Shown: positions 7,463 through 16,130 of the stretch, piece after piece
How the letters are laid out: each line of letters starts with the position of its first letter
Numbering within the stretch: the stretch's first letter is position 1
Source: JBBECF01 sp040881945
GTDB lineage: Bacteria; Pseudomonadota; Alphaproteobacteria; Dongiales; Dongiaceae
DNA length: 64,000 nt
Direction of reading: 5' to 3'
Assembly (NCBI GenBank): GCA_040881945.1
Contig: JBBECF010000130.1
Coordinates: forward strand, 26,376 to 90,375
Position numbers and translations under genes: made by a program
Notes under the pieces: model-generated
What the model was told of the DNA's origin: nothing
Seen by the model: the letters and a program-made list of their open reading frames with translations, nothing else
Databases searched by the model: none

Positions 7463-8938
7463 GTGGTAAAGCATCTCGCCGCCGCCCGCCTGTGGCATGA
7501 GGGCAATTCGTTCTCGCCGGTGGCGACGACGCTCGCGGACTTCCGGCGCCGCGAGTGGACGGCCGGCGAGGACGCGCGCCGTTTCTACCAAGGCACCGCG
7601 ACCGAACTGGGCGCCGCCGTCGAGTTCGCCGAACGGCGGCCCGACTGGCGAGTGACCTTCCTGCGCGCCGCTGCCGCCGCGCCCGGCGGCCCGGTCGCCG
7701 ACGCCGCCTTCGAAGTCATCCGCGAGGAGTTGCTGTCCGGGCTGGCGGCGCGCCGGTGGGACGCGGTCTATCTGTCGTTGCACGGCGCGCTCGTGACCGA
7801 GCGCCGGCCGACACCGGAGCTCGATATGCTCGCCGAAATCCGCGCCGCCATCGGCGAGACCCGGCTCGGGATCAGCCTCGACCTGCACGCCAATGCCGGG
7901 CCGCCGCTGCTCGGCCTCGTCGACGTCGCCGTCGGCTACAAGACCTATCCGCACACCGACATGTTCGCGACCGGGGCCAAGGCGCTCCGCCTCCTCGCCG
8001 ACACCGTCGCGGGGCACGTCCGCCCGACCGCGGCCCTGGTCAAGGTGCCGGCGATCCTGCCCAGCTTCAACATGCGCACATCGGACGGCCCGATGGCCGA
8101 GGCGGCGGCCCTGGCGCGCGCGTGCGAAGCCCGGCCCGGCGTGCTCGACGCCACGCTGTTCGGCGGCTTCGCCTACGGCGACAGCCCGCATGCCGGCGCC
8201 GCGGCGCTGGTCACCACCGACGGCGACCCGGCGCTCGCCCGCGCGGCGGCGGCGGAACTCGCCGAGGCGTTGTGGACGCGGCGCGAGCGGTTCCATGTGA
8301 CGCTGCCGACGCCGGCCGAAGGCATCGCGCAGGCGCTGGCCGAGGGCGCCGGGCCGGTCGCCGTGCTCGACCCCGCCGACAACCCGCTGTCCGGCGGCAT
8401 CGGCGACACGCCGGGCCTGTTCCGCGCTCTGCTCGCGGCGCGGCCGCCGGCGCCAAGCGTGTTCGCCTTCTTCTGCGACCCGGGCACGGTGGCGGCGGCG
8501 CATGACAGCGGCGTCGGCGGCCGCTTAGAACTTCGTCTTGGCGGCCGTGTCAGCGCCGAGTTCGGGCCGCCGGTCGAGGCCACGGCGACCGTGCTCCGCC
8601 TCACCGACGGCCGCTTCCGTAATTCCGGGCCGATGGAGACCAACCTGCCGGTCGATCTCGGCCGCACCGCATTGCTCGACGTCGCGGGCATCCAGGTCAT
8701 CGTCACGGAGTCCTGCCAAGCGCCGAACGACCCCGGCTATTTCGCCCTGCACGGCATCGACCCGGCGGCCACGCGCCTGCTCTGCGTCAAGGCGAAGAAC
8801 CACTTCCGCGCCGCCTTCGGCCCGATGTGCCGCGCCATCGTCGAGGTCGACGCCCCCGGCCCGGCTTCGCCCGACCTGACCCGCTATCGCTTCCGCCATG
8901 TCCCGCGCGACATCCGCCCGCTCGGCGGGCGCGCCTGA
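7463..8938 (+). CDS. M81 family metallopeptidase (MlrC-like)
   Basis: Predicted zinc enzyme of the microcystinase-C (MlrC) family, which opens linear peptides in microcystin degraders. Most relatives have unknown substrates. The 491 residues fit the family length. The conserved start ARLWHEGNSFSPV, the SLHGA motif (about 106-110) and the metal-binding set (D140 and H142 in SLDLHAN, H164 in YPHTDM) are present. The start is GTG 7463, because family homology begins within ten residues. The gene faces a five-gene peptide importer with only 5 bp between the stops. MlrC-like genes often accompany such importers, suggesting uptake and cleavage of a peptide-like compound. Confidence 0.85.
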   Translation: MVKHLAAARLWHEGNSFSPVATTLADFRRREWTAGEDARRFYQGTATELGAAVEFAERRPDWRVTFLRAAAAAPGGPVADAAFEVIREELLSGLAARRWDAVYLSLHGALVTERRPTPELDMLAEIRAAIGETRLGISLDLHANAGPPLLGLVDVAVGYKTYPHTDMFATGAKALRLLADTVAGHVRPTAALVKVPAILPSFNMRTSDGPMAEAAALARACEARPGVLDATLFGGFAYGDSPHAGAAALVTTDGDPALARAAAAELAEALWTRRERFHVTLPTPAEGIAQALAEGAGPVAVLDPADNPLSGGIGDTPGLFRALLAARPPAPSVFAFFCDPGTVAAAHDSGVGGRLELRLGGRVSAEFGPPVEATATVLRLTDGRFRNSGPMETNLPVDLGRTALLDVAGIQVIVTESCQAPNDPGYFALHGIDPAATRLLCVKAKNHFRAAFGPMCRAIVEVDAPGPASPDLTRYRFRHVPRDIRPLGGRA

Positions 8939-8943
8939 TCGGT

Positions 8944-9720
8944 TCAATCGAACTCGAGGAACCGGTCGACGGCGGCGCGGTCGTAGCCGAGGCTGGCCTG
9001 CAGGAGCTGGCGCGTATAGGGCTGCTCGGGCTCGCCGGCGCGCAGGCGTTCGACCGGCATCGCCTCGACGATACGGCCGCGGTTCATCACCGCCAGCCGG
9101 CCGCACATATGCGCCACGACCGCCAGATTGTGGCTGACCAGCACGAAGGTCAGGCCATGCGCGGCGCGCAGCCGGTTGAGCAGGTTCAGGATCTCGGCCT
9201 GGACCGAGACGTCGAGCGCCGAGGTCGGCTCGTCGAGCAACAGCACGCGCGGCTCGAGGATGAGGGCGCGGGCGATGGCGACGCGCTGGCGCTGGCCGCC
9301 GGAAAGCTGGTGCGGATAGCGGAAGCGGAACGACGGGTCGAGGCCGACGTCGCGCAGCGCCGCTTCGATGCGGCGCTCAGGCTGGCCCAGCCGATGGATC
9401 GCCACCGGCTCGGACAACGCCCGGTCCACGGTGTGGCGCGGATGCAGCGAACCGTAGGGGTCCTGGAAGACCATCTGGACCAGCTTGTGGAACGCCCGCG
9501 CGCGGCGGCGGCCCTGGCCGCGGCCGGCGACGACGATCTTCCCGGTCCAGTCGGACAGCAGGCCGCACAGCACGCGCAGCACGGTCGACTTGCCGGACCC
9601 GGATTCCCCGACCAGGCCGAACGAGTCGCCCTCGTCGACGCGGAACGAGACCTCCTGCACGGCGCGCACCGCGCCAGCGCCGTGGCCGAACGTCACCGAC
9701 AGGTCGTCGACCGCGATCAT
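8944..9720 (-). CDS. Peptide ABC transporter ATP-binding protein, DppF family
   Basis: Second ATPase of the importer, 258 residues. It shows Walker A GESGSGKST (about 37-45), signature LSGGQRQRVAIARAL, Walker B LLLDEPTSALD and the switch histidine in LVSHNL. At 258 residues it is shorter than a canonical DppF (about 330) and lacks the long Cys-rich oligo_HPY tail, ending soon after PYTRQLLQASLG. It pairs with the DppD-type ATPase, whose stop it overlaps by 4 bp (ATGA). Confidence 0.92.
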   Translation of the reverse strand: MIAVDDLSVTFGHGAGAVRAVQEVSFRVDEGDSFGLVGESGSGKSTVLRVLCGLLSDWTGKIVVAGRGQGRRRARAFHKLVQMVFQDPYGSLHPRHTVDRALSEPVAIHRLGQPERRIEAALRDVGLDPSFRFRYPHQLSGGQRQRVAIARALILEPRVLLLDEPTSALDVSVQAEILNLLNRLRAAHGLTFVLVSHNLAVVAHMCGRLAVMNRGRIVEAMPVERLRAGEPEQPYTRQLLQASLGYDRAAVDRFLEFD

Positions 9721-10592
9721 CGTTCGGCGGCGCCGGCGGGGTCCGTCGCCCAGGCTGGGTCGCGGCGCAGCACCGGCAGCTCGCCGCCCGGCCGATCGAC
9801 GCGCGGCAGCGACTCGAGCAGGCCGCGGGTATAGGGATGCCGGGCCAGGTGCAGCTCGGCCGCGCGGCAGGTCTCGACGACGCGCCCGGCATACATGATC
9901 AGCACGCGGTCGCAGAACGAGGCGACCAGATTGAGGTCGTGGCTGATGAAGATCAGCCCCATGCCGCGCGTCGTCACCAGGTCGTCGATGATCGCCAGCA
10001 CCTGCATCTGTACCGTCACGTCGAGCGCCGAGGTCGGCTCGTCGGCGATCAGCAGGTCGGGGTCGGGGATCAGCATCATGGCGATCATGATGCGCTGGCC
10101 CATGCCGCCGGAAAGCTCGTGCGGGTAGGCGCGATAGACGCGCTCCGGGTCGCGGATGCGCACCGCGCGCAGCATCTCCAGCGACCGCGCGCGCGCCGCG
10201 GCGGCCGAGGCGCCGGTGTGCACGCGGTAGGCCTCGTCGATCTGGCGCCCGACCGTCATCACCGGATTGAGCGAGTATTGCGGGTCCTGCATGACCATGG
10301 AGATGCGCCGGCCGCGCACCTTGCGCATCGCGGCCTCATCGATCCGCAACAGGTCGAGCCCGCCGAAGCGCATGGCCCTCGCCCGCACCTCGCCCGGCGG
10401 CGGCACCAGCCGCAGGATCGCCTTGCCGGTCATCGACTTGCCCGAGCCGGATTCGCCGACGATGCCCAGCTTCTCGCGGCCGACCTCGAAGCCGACGCCG
10501 CGCACCGCCTCGACGACGCCCTTGTGCGTCGGAAAGCGCACCCACAGGTCCTCGACCGACAACAGCGGCCCGTCGTCCGGCGTCCGCGTCAT
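9717..10592 (-). CDS. Peptide ABC transporter ATP-binding protein, DppD family
   Basis: First ATPase of the importer, 291 residues from ATG 10592. It carries Walker A GESGSGKSM near 37-45, the Q-loop MQDPQYSLNPVMTVG, a signature of modified form (LSGGMGQRIMIAMML, with Met-Gly where LSGGQ has Gln) and Walker B LLIADEPTSALD. The serine-to-methionine ending of Walker A and the GM in the signature occur in other DppD proteins. The C-terminal Cys-rich segment is absent. 4-bp ATGA overlaps with both the permease upstream and the DppF gene downstream indicate coupled translation. Confidence 0.92.
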   Translation of the reverse strand: MTRTPDDGPLLSVEDLWVRFPTHKGVVEAVRGVGFEVGREKLGIVGESGSGKSMTGKAILRLVPPPGEVRARAMRFGGLDLLRIDEAAMRKVRGRRISMVMQDPQYSLNPVMTVGRQIDEAYRVHTGASAAAARARSLEMLRAVRIRDPERVYRAYPHELSGGMGQRIMIAMMLIPDPDLLIADEPTSALDVTVQMQVLAIIDDLVTTRGMGLIFISHDLNLVASFCDRVLIMYAGRVVETCRAAELHLARHPYTRGLLESLPRVDRPGGELPVLRRDPAWATDPAGAAER

Positions 10593-11482
10593 TGCCGCTT
10601 CGGATCGAGCATGTCGCGCAGGCCGTCGCCGAGCAGGTTGAAGCCGAGGCTGACCACGAAGATCGCCGCCCCGGGTATGGTCGCAACCCACCATTGGTCG
10701 AGCAGGTATTGCCGACCCGATGACACCATCGCCCCCCATTCGGGCAGCGGCGGTTGCGCGCCAAGGCCGAGGAAGCCGAGGCCGGCGGCGGTGAGGATGA
10801 TGCCCGCCATGTCGAGGGTGACGCGGATGATGAGCGAGGAGATGCAGAGCGGCGCCACATGGCGCAGCACGATGCGCAGGGGCGAGGCCCCCTGGAGGCG
10901 GACCGCGGCGATGAAGTCGCTGTTGCGCAGCGTCAGCGTTTCGGCGCGGGCGACGCGGGCATAGGGCGGCCAGGAGGTTATGGCGATCGCGATCACCGCG
11001 TTCTCGATCCCGGGTCCGAGGGCCGCGACGAAGGCGAGGGCGAGGATGAGCCGGGGAAAGGCCAGGAAGATGTCGGTGATCCGCATCAGCACCGTGTCGA
11101 CCAGCCCCCCGGCATAGCCCGCCGCCGTGCCGACCAGAAGGCCGACCGGCGCGACGATGACCGCGACCAGGACGACGATGTAGAGGGTAAGCCGGGCGCC
11201 GTGCACGACGCGGGCGTAGATGCTCCGCCCCAACTCGTCGGTGCCGAACCAGTCTTCGGCGGACGGCGGCAGCAGGCGCCGGCCGAGGTCCTGGTCGATC
11301 GGCGATCCCGGCGCCAGCCACGGCGCCAGCAGCGCCGCCAGGACCAACACCGCGACGATGGCGAACCCCACCACCGCCAGCGGGTTTTCGAGGAAGGCGA
11401 GCCAGCCGAGATAGGCGCGGCCGAGGCGCGCCTGCCCGCGCGACCGCGGCGTGTCGGAGAGCAGCCAGGCGCGGCCGCTCAT
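10589..11482 (-). CDS. Peptide ABC transporter permease, DppC family
   Basis: The 297-residue inner-membrane permease has an N-terminal cytoplasmic arm, a first helix near 35-55, the FGTDELGRSIYARVVHGARL motif (about 98-117) typical of DppC, then five membrane helices and the coupling motif around GFLGLGAQPPLPEWG. It overlaps the stop of the DppB gene and the start of the DppD gene by 4 bp each, so the five genes form one tightly coupled operon. Confidence 0.92.
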   Translation of the reverse strand: MSGRAWLLSDTPRSRGQARLGRAYLGWLAFLENPLAVVGFAIVAVLVLAALLAPWLAPGSPIDQDLGRRLLPPSAEDWFGTDELGRSIYARVVHGARLTLYIVVLVAVIVAPVGLLVGTAAGYAGGLVDTVLMRITDIFLAFPRLILALAFVAALGPGIENAVIAIAITSWPPYARVARAETLTLRNSDFIAAVRLQGASPLRIVLRHVAPLCISSLIIRVTLDMAGIILTAAGLGFLGLGAQPPLPEWGAMVSSGRQYLLDQWWVATIPGAAIFVVSLGFNLLGDGLRDMLDPKRQ

Positions 11483-12534
11483 CCCGCCCTCGGGTCGAGC
11501 AGGCGGTAGAGCAGATCGGAGAGCAGGTTGAGGCCGATGAAGGCCGATCCCACGACCACGGTTCCGCCGAGGACCGCGTTCATGTCGGCATTGAAGAGCG
11601 AGTCCGTGATGTAACGACCGAGCCCGGGCCAGGCGAATACCGTCTCGGTCAGGACCGCGCCTTCGAGCAGCGAGGCATAGCTGAGGGCGACCACCGTCAC
11701 CAGCGGGACCATGACGTTGCCGAACGCGTGCCGCCAGACGACGCGGGCCTCGGAGAGGCCCTTGACGCGCGCGGTCGTGATGTATTCCTGGCCGAGCTGC
11801 TCCAGCATGAAGCTGCGCGTCATGCGGCTGATATAGGCGAGCGAGAAATAACCGAGGATCGCGACCGGCAGGATCAGGTGGTCGATCGCGCTGCGGAACG
11901 CGTGCGGCTCGCCGGCAAGGACGGTATCCACGAGCATGAACCCGGTCACCGGCTCGATCAGCCCTTCATAGAAGATGTCGACCCGGCCGGGTCCGGCCAC
12001 CCAGCCGAGCTTGGCATAGAACAGCAGGAGCCCCATCAGCCCGAGCCAGAAAACCGGCACCGAGTAGCCGACGAGGCCGAGCAGCCGAACCAGGTGGTCG
12101 GGCCAGCGGCCGTGGCGGGCCGCCGCCATCACCCCCATCGGCACGCCGAGCATCACCCCGACCAGCGTCGCCAGCGTCGCGAGCTCGATCGTCGCCGGAA
12201 AGAAGATCAGGATATCGTCGATCACCCGCCGCGAGGTGATGACCGACGTGCCGAAATCGCCCGCCAGCACGTTCTCCAGGTAGATCCAGTATTGCTGGTA
12301 GAGGGGCAGGTCCAGGCCGAGCTCGGCGCGGACCCGGGCATAGACCTCGGGCAACGCGCGGTCGCCGACGACCGCCAGCACCGGATCGATCGGGACGACC
12401 CGGCCGATGACGAAGGTAACCGCGGTCAGGCCGAGGAACGTGAGGAGGATCGCGGCGACGAATCGAAGAAAGACGGAAACGGCCGGCGGGAGCGATGCGG
12501 ATGCCCCCGCCGGCCGTGCGGTCTGCTGCGCCAC
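11479..12534 (-). CDS. Peptide ABC transporter permease, DppB family
   Basis: The 351-residue permease is a little longer than usual because of an Ala/Pro-rich N-terminal tail and a longer mid-protein periplasmic loop (about 150-185). DppB landmarks are the RVVPIDPVLAVVG start of the first periplasmic segment, LGLDLPLYQQYWIYLENVLAGDFG and the C-terminal LTETVFAWPGLGRYITDSL. It starts with GTG at 12534, 24 bp after the binding-protein stop. Confidence 0.9.
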   Translation of the reverse strand: MAQQTARPAGASASLPPAVSVFLRFVAAILLTFLGLTAVTFVIGRVVPIDPVLAVVGDRALPEVYARVRAELGLDLPLYQQYWIYLENVLAGDFGTSVITSRRVIDDILIFFPATIELATLATLVGVMLGVPMGVMAAARHGRWPDHLVRLLGLVGYSVPVFWLGLMGLLLFYAKLGWVAGPGRVDIFYEGLIEPVTGFMLVDTVLAGEPHAFRSAIDHLILPVAILGYFSLAYISRMTRSFMLEQLGQEYITTARVKGLSEARVVWRHAFGNVMVPLVTVVALSYASLLEGAVLTETVFAWPGLGRYITDSLFNADMNAVLGGTVVVGSAFIGLNLLSDLLYRLLDPRAG

Positions 12535-12558
12535 GGTCAGCAGCTCGCGGTCGGCGAC

Positions 12559-14151
12559 CTACTTCGTCACCAACCGATAGTAGACCGTGTCGAAGGTCGG
12601 TCCCGAGACGAAGCCCTTGACGTTCGCGCGCCGCGCCACCTGCTCGGTGCTCTGGAACATGATGACGAAGGCGGAGTCGTCCTGGACCTTCTTCTGCAGC
12701 GCGAGGTACATGTCCTTGCGCTTCTCCGGGTCGCGCTCGCGCACCGCCGCGTCCGTCTCCTTCGTCAGCTCCGGGATATCCCAGGCGTTGCGCCAGGCGA
12801 GCGGCTTCGACTTGGCGTCGTCCGCGTTGTCAGGATTGCGGGCGAAGGAGTCGGCGTTCGAGTGCGGGTCCATGTAGTCCGGCGACCAGTAGAGCAGCAC
12901 CATCTGATGGTTGCGGGCCCGGTACTTGGTGATCACCTGCTTCTGCTCGCCCGGCACGATCGAGACCTTGATCCCGGCCTGGCCCAATGTCTGCTGTACC
13001 GACTGGGCGATGTCCGACGACGGCGTGGTGTTGGAGGCGTCGAGCTCGACCTCGAAGCCGTCCGGGTAGCCGGCCTCGGCGAGAAGGGCCTTGGCCTTCG
13101 CCACGTCGAGGCTGAACGGCGTGTCGGTCAGCGAGGCGAAGAAGCCGGACGGCCAGAAGGCCTGATGCACCTTGAAATGACCTTTCAGGAAGCTCGCGGC
13201 CATTCCCTGATAGTCGACCGCCCAGCGCACTGCCTGGCGGACCTTCGGGTTGGCAAGCCGCTCGTCCTTCTGGTTGAGGCCGAGGTAATAGACGTCCGCC
13301 TTCGGATAGGCTTCGACGACGATATCGGCATTGCCGGCGACACCGGCCACCTGGTCCGGCGTCAGGTTGCGGGCGAGGTCGGCGTCGCCCTTCTCGAGCA
13401 ACAGGCGCTGGGCCGACGCCTCGGGGATATGCCGGATGATGACCCGCTTCATCGCCGGGGCGCCGAGCCGATAGTCCGCATTGGTCTCGAGAACGATGGT
13501 CTCGTTTGCCTTCCACGACTTGAGCACGAACGCGCCCGAGCCGGCCGAGTTGGACTTCAGCCATTCGTAGCCGAGGTCGCCGTTCTTCTCGTTGGCGAGC
13601 ACGGTCTTCTTGTCGACGACCGAACCCACGCCGGCCGAGAGGCAGTTGAGGACGAAGGTCGGCGCGAAGTCCTCGGTGATGGTGAGTTCGGCGGTCAGCT
13701 CATCGACCGCCTTCACCAGCCCGTCCACGTTGGCGGCGGTCCAACCGAGCTGGGACAGGATGAAGGCCGGCGTCTTGTCGAGCTTGATGACCCGCTGCAG
13801 CGAGAACGCCACGTCCTCGGCGGTTACCGGGTTGCCGGAGTGAAACTTCTGGCCCGGCCGGATCTTGAGGGTGATGGTGCGGCCGTCGTCGCTGACCGAA
13901 TAGCTCTCGGCGACGCCGGGGACGAGCGTCTCCGTGTCCTCGGCCTCGTAGGTCATGATCCGGTCGTAGACGTTGCCAATCACCTCGCCGCCCGAGAACT
14001 CGAACACCTCGGCCGGATCGAGGGTGATGATGTCGTCGATGTTCTTGGCGACCACGAGGGTGTCTTTTGGCGTCTCCGCCAAGGCCGGCGCCGCGGCAAT
14101 GCCGAGGGCCAGCGCCACGGCCCCGAAGAGCAGTGCGCCGAATCTGTTCAT
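12559..14151 (-). CDS. Periplasmic peptide-type solute-binding protein (SBP family 5), Sec signal
   Basis: Substrate receptor of the importer facing mlrC. It has 530 residues with a clear Sec signal peptide (MNRF then a hydrophobic core ending APALA, cleaved near 25). SBP_bac_5 features follow: VAKNIDDIITLDPAEVFEFSGGEVIGNVYD, LKIRPGQKFHSGNPVTAEDV and VRQAVRWAVDYQGM. Its signal type (Sec) differs from the Tat-type receptor of the first importer, so the two systems are not recent duplicates. ATG 14151; a 12-bp perfect hairpin lies about 38-65 bp upstream. Confidence 0.93.
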   Translation of the reverse strand: MNRFGALLFGAVALALGIAAAPALAETPKDTLVVAKNIDDIITLDPAEVFEFSGGEVIGNVYDRIMTYEAEDTETLVPGVAESYSVSDDGRTITLKIRPGQKFHSGNPVTAEDVAFSLQRVIKLDKTPAFILSQLGWTAANVDGLVKAVDELTAELTITEDFAPTFVLNCLSAGVGSVVDKKTVLANEKNGDLGYEWLKSNSAGSGAFVLKSWKANETIVLETNADYRLGAPAMKRVIIRHIPEASAQRLLLEKGDADLARNLTPDQVAGVAGNADIVVEAYPKADVYYLGLNQKDERLANPKVRQAVRWAVDYQGMAASFLKGHFKVHQAFWPSGFFASLTDTPFSLDVAKAKALLAEAGYPDGFEVELDASNTTPSSDIAQSVQQTLGQAGIKVSIVPGEQKQVITKYRARNHQMVLLYWSPDYMDPHSNADSFARNPDNADDAKSKPLAWRNAWDIPELTKETDAAVRERDPEKRKDMYLALQKKVQDDSAFVIMFQSTEQVARRANVKGFVSGPTFDTVYYRLVTK

Positions 14152-14188
14152 GATGGCTCAATCTCCCAGTCTCTCGCCGGTAGCGTCT

Positions 14189-14216
14189 GGCGCCGGCGGG
14201 GTGTCCCGCCGGCGCC
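14189..14216. other. Perfect 12-bp GC palindrome in a divergent promoter region
   Basis: GGCGCCGGCGGG (14189-14200), loop GTGT, CCCGCCGGCGCC (14205-14216). It lies upstream of both the minus-strand binding-protein gene (start 14151) and the plus-strand cysK (start 14388). On the binding-protein mRNA it would be a very stable 5' leader hairpin; as DNA it could be an operator. The region has no gene. Confidence 0.45.
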
Positions 14217-14274
14217 GAGCCCTCTGGCTCGCGCCCGGTCTGGCCAACATCATGGATGCCGGGTTCCGGGCGAG

Positions 14275-14297
14275 TCAAGCGCCGGCCCGGCGCTTGA
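14275..14297. other. 11-bp inverted repeat in a divergent promoter region
   Basis: TCAAGCGCCGG-C-CCGGCGCTTGA is a perfect 11-bp inverted repeat around one central base, midway between the two divergent genes. The near-zero spacer and AT-flanked ends look more like a dimeric-repressor operator than an RNA hairpin. The binding factor is unknown. Confidence 0.45.
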
Positions 14298-14387
14298 TCC
14301 GCCCGGCCGTGGCCGTTAGGCTGCGGGCGCGACTGCTTTTTCCGGCCTTCCGATGGAACGGCCTCGACAGGGATTGCGCCAGGGATC

Positions 14388-15389
14388 ATGGACGTCCGCG
14401 ACGGCTTCATCGAGACCATCGGCAATACGCCATTGATCCGCCTGCGCCGGGCGTCGGAGGCGACCGGCTGCACGATCCTGGGCAAGGCCGAGTTCCTCAA
14501 CCCGGGCGGCTCGGTCAAGGATCGGGCCGCTCTCGGCATCGTTCTGGACGCCGAGGCGAAAGGGCAGATCCGGCCCGGCGGCGTGATCGTCGAGGGCACG
14601 GCCGGTAACACCGGCATCGGCCTGGCGCTGGTCGGCAACGTGCGCGGCTACCGCACCGTCATCGTCATTCCGGATACGCAGTCGCAGGAAAAGAAGGACA
14701 TGCTGCGGCTGTGCGGCGCCGACCTGCGCGAGGTGCCGGCGGTGCCCTACAAGGACCCGAACAACTACGTCCACGTCTCCGAGCGGCTGGCCAGGGAGCT
14801 GGCCGAAACCGAGCCCAACGGCGTCATCTGGGCGAACCAGTTCGACAACGTCGCCAATCGCCGCAACCACTACGAGACGACCGGACCGGAGATCTGGCGC
14901 CAGACCGACGGCAAGGTCGACGCCTTCGTGTGCTCGGTCGGCACCGGCGGGACGCTGGCCGGAGTCGCCATGGCGCTCAAGGAACGCCGGCCCGCCGTGC
15001 GCATCGCCATCGCCGATCCGATGGGCGCCGCGCTCTACCACTACTACAAGCACGGCGAGCTGAGGGCCGAGGGCAGCTCGATCACCGAGGGCATCGGCCA
15101 GGGCCGCGTCACCAGGAATCTCGAGGGCGTGCCGATCGACGACGCCTATCAGATCACCGACGAGGAAGCCCTGCCCTATATCTTCGACCTGCTGCGCTAC
15201 GAGGGGCTGTGCCTGGGCGGCTCGAGCGGCATCAACGTGGCCGGGGCGGTGCGCCTGGCGCGCGACCTCGGGCCGGGGCACGTCGTCGTCACGGTGCTCG
15301 CCGATTACGGCACGCGCTACCTGAGCCGGCTGTTCAACCCGGCGTTCCTGAAATCCAAGAGCCTGCCCTATCCCGACTGGCTGGTGTGA
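14388..15389 (+). CDS. cysK: Cysteine synthase A (O-acetylserine sulfhydrylase)
   Basis: PLP enzyme making cysteine from O-acetylserine and sulfide in the cytosol. It has 333 residues. The schiff-base lysine is K44 in NPGGSVKDRAA; the substrate loop TAGNTGIGLA, the GTGGTLAG phosphate-binding loop and GGSSGINVAGA are all present. The insertion between the asparagine loop and the phosphate loop (KDPNNYVHVSERLA...NQFDNVANRRNHYETTGPEIW) is seen in CysK relatives of alphaproteobacteria. The four genes from here to the GNAT gene are tightly packed, so they probably form one operon. The lack of a CBS domain argues against cystathionine beta-synthase. Confidence 0.9.
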   Translation: MDVRDGFIETIGNTPLIRLRRASEATGCTILGKAEFLNPGGSVKDRAALGIVLDAEAKGQIRPGGVIVEGTAGNTGIGLALVGNVRGYRTVIVIPDTQSQEKKDMLRLCGADLREVPAVPYKDPNNYVHVSERLARELAETEPNGVIWANQFDNVANRRNHYETTGPEIWRQTDGKVDAFVCSVGTGGTLAGVAMALKERRPAVRIAIADPMGAALYHYYKHGELRAEGSSITEGIGQGRVTRNLEGVPIDDAYQITDEEALPYIFDLLRYEGLCLGGSSGINVAGAVRLARDLGPGHVVVTVLADYGTRYLSRLFNPAFLKSKSLPYPDWLV

Positions 15390-15393
15390 TGCG

Positions 15394-16104
15394 ATGACCG
15401 AGCTCGTGTTCCGCGACGACCCCTATGCCCGAAGCTGCGCCGCGCGCGTCGTCGCCGCCGATGGCCGCGGCATCCGTCTCGACCGCACCGTGTTCTATGC
15501 GACCGGCGGCGGCCAGCCGGGCGATGCCGGGCTGTTGCGGCTGGCCGACGGCGCCACCGTCGCGATCGTCGATACGGTCAAGGGCGACGGGCCGGACGAG
15601 GTGCTGCACGTCGCGGCCGCGGGCGCCACCCTGCCCGCCCCCGGCGCCGAGGTCACGGCGGAGATCGACTGGGCGCGGCGGCACCGGCTGATGCGCATGC
15701 ACACATGCCTGCACCTGCTCTGCGCCGTGGTGTCCGGGGAGGTCACCGGCGGCCAGGTCGGCGACGGCAAGGGGCGGCTCGACTTCAACCTGCCGGACAC
15801 GCGGCTCGACAAGGAGCACATCGCGGCCGAGCTCAACCGGCTGATCGCGGAGGACCATCCGGCGCGGCCGCGCTGGGTCGCCGATGCGGAGCTCGCGGCC
15901 CGGCCCGAGCTGGTGCGCACCATGTCGGTCAAGCCGCCGGCGGGCCAGGGCCGGGTGCGGCTGCTCGAGATCGACGGCGTGGACCTGCAACCCTGCGGCG
16001 GCACCCATGTGGCGCGCACCGGCGAGATCGGCCCGGTCGAGGTCACCAAGATCGAGAACAAGGGCAAGCAGAACCGCCGCATCAACCTGGCGTTCCGTTC
16101 CTAG
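15394..16104 (+). CDS. Alanyl-tRNA editing protein, AlaX type
   Basis: Free-standing editing domain that hydrolyses Ser-tRNA(Ala) or Gly-tRNA(Ala). The 236 residues include the second-additional-domain zinc site: H103 and H107 in HTCLH, C201 and H205 in CGGTH. An N-terminal beta-barrel segment with TGGGQPGD (about 37-44) is also present, which makes it the medium-length AlaX-M form. No aminoacylation or tRNA-recognition domain is present. It starts 4 bp after cysK. The cysteine context makes a role in clearing misacylated tRNA under altered amino acid pools plausible (inference). Confidence 0.9.
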   Translation: MTELVFRDDPYARSCAARVVAADGRGIRLDRTVFYATGGGQPGDAGLLRLADGATVAIVDTVKGDGPDEVLHVAAAGATLPAPGAEVTAEIDWARRHRLMRMHTCLHLLCAVVSGEVTGGQVGDGKGRLDFNLPDTRLDKEHIAAELNRLIAEDHPARPRWVADAELAARPELVRTMSVKPPAGQGRVRLLEIDGVDLQPCGGTHVARTGEIGPVEVTKIENKGKQNRRINLAFRS

Positions 16105-16130
16105 CGGAAGAGTATTATCGTTCCGCCGCC

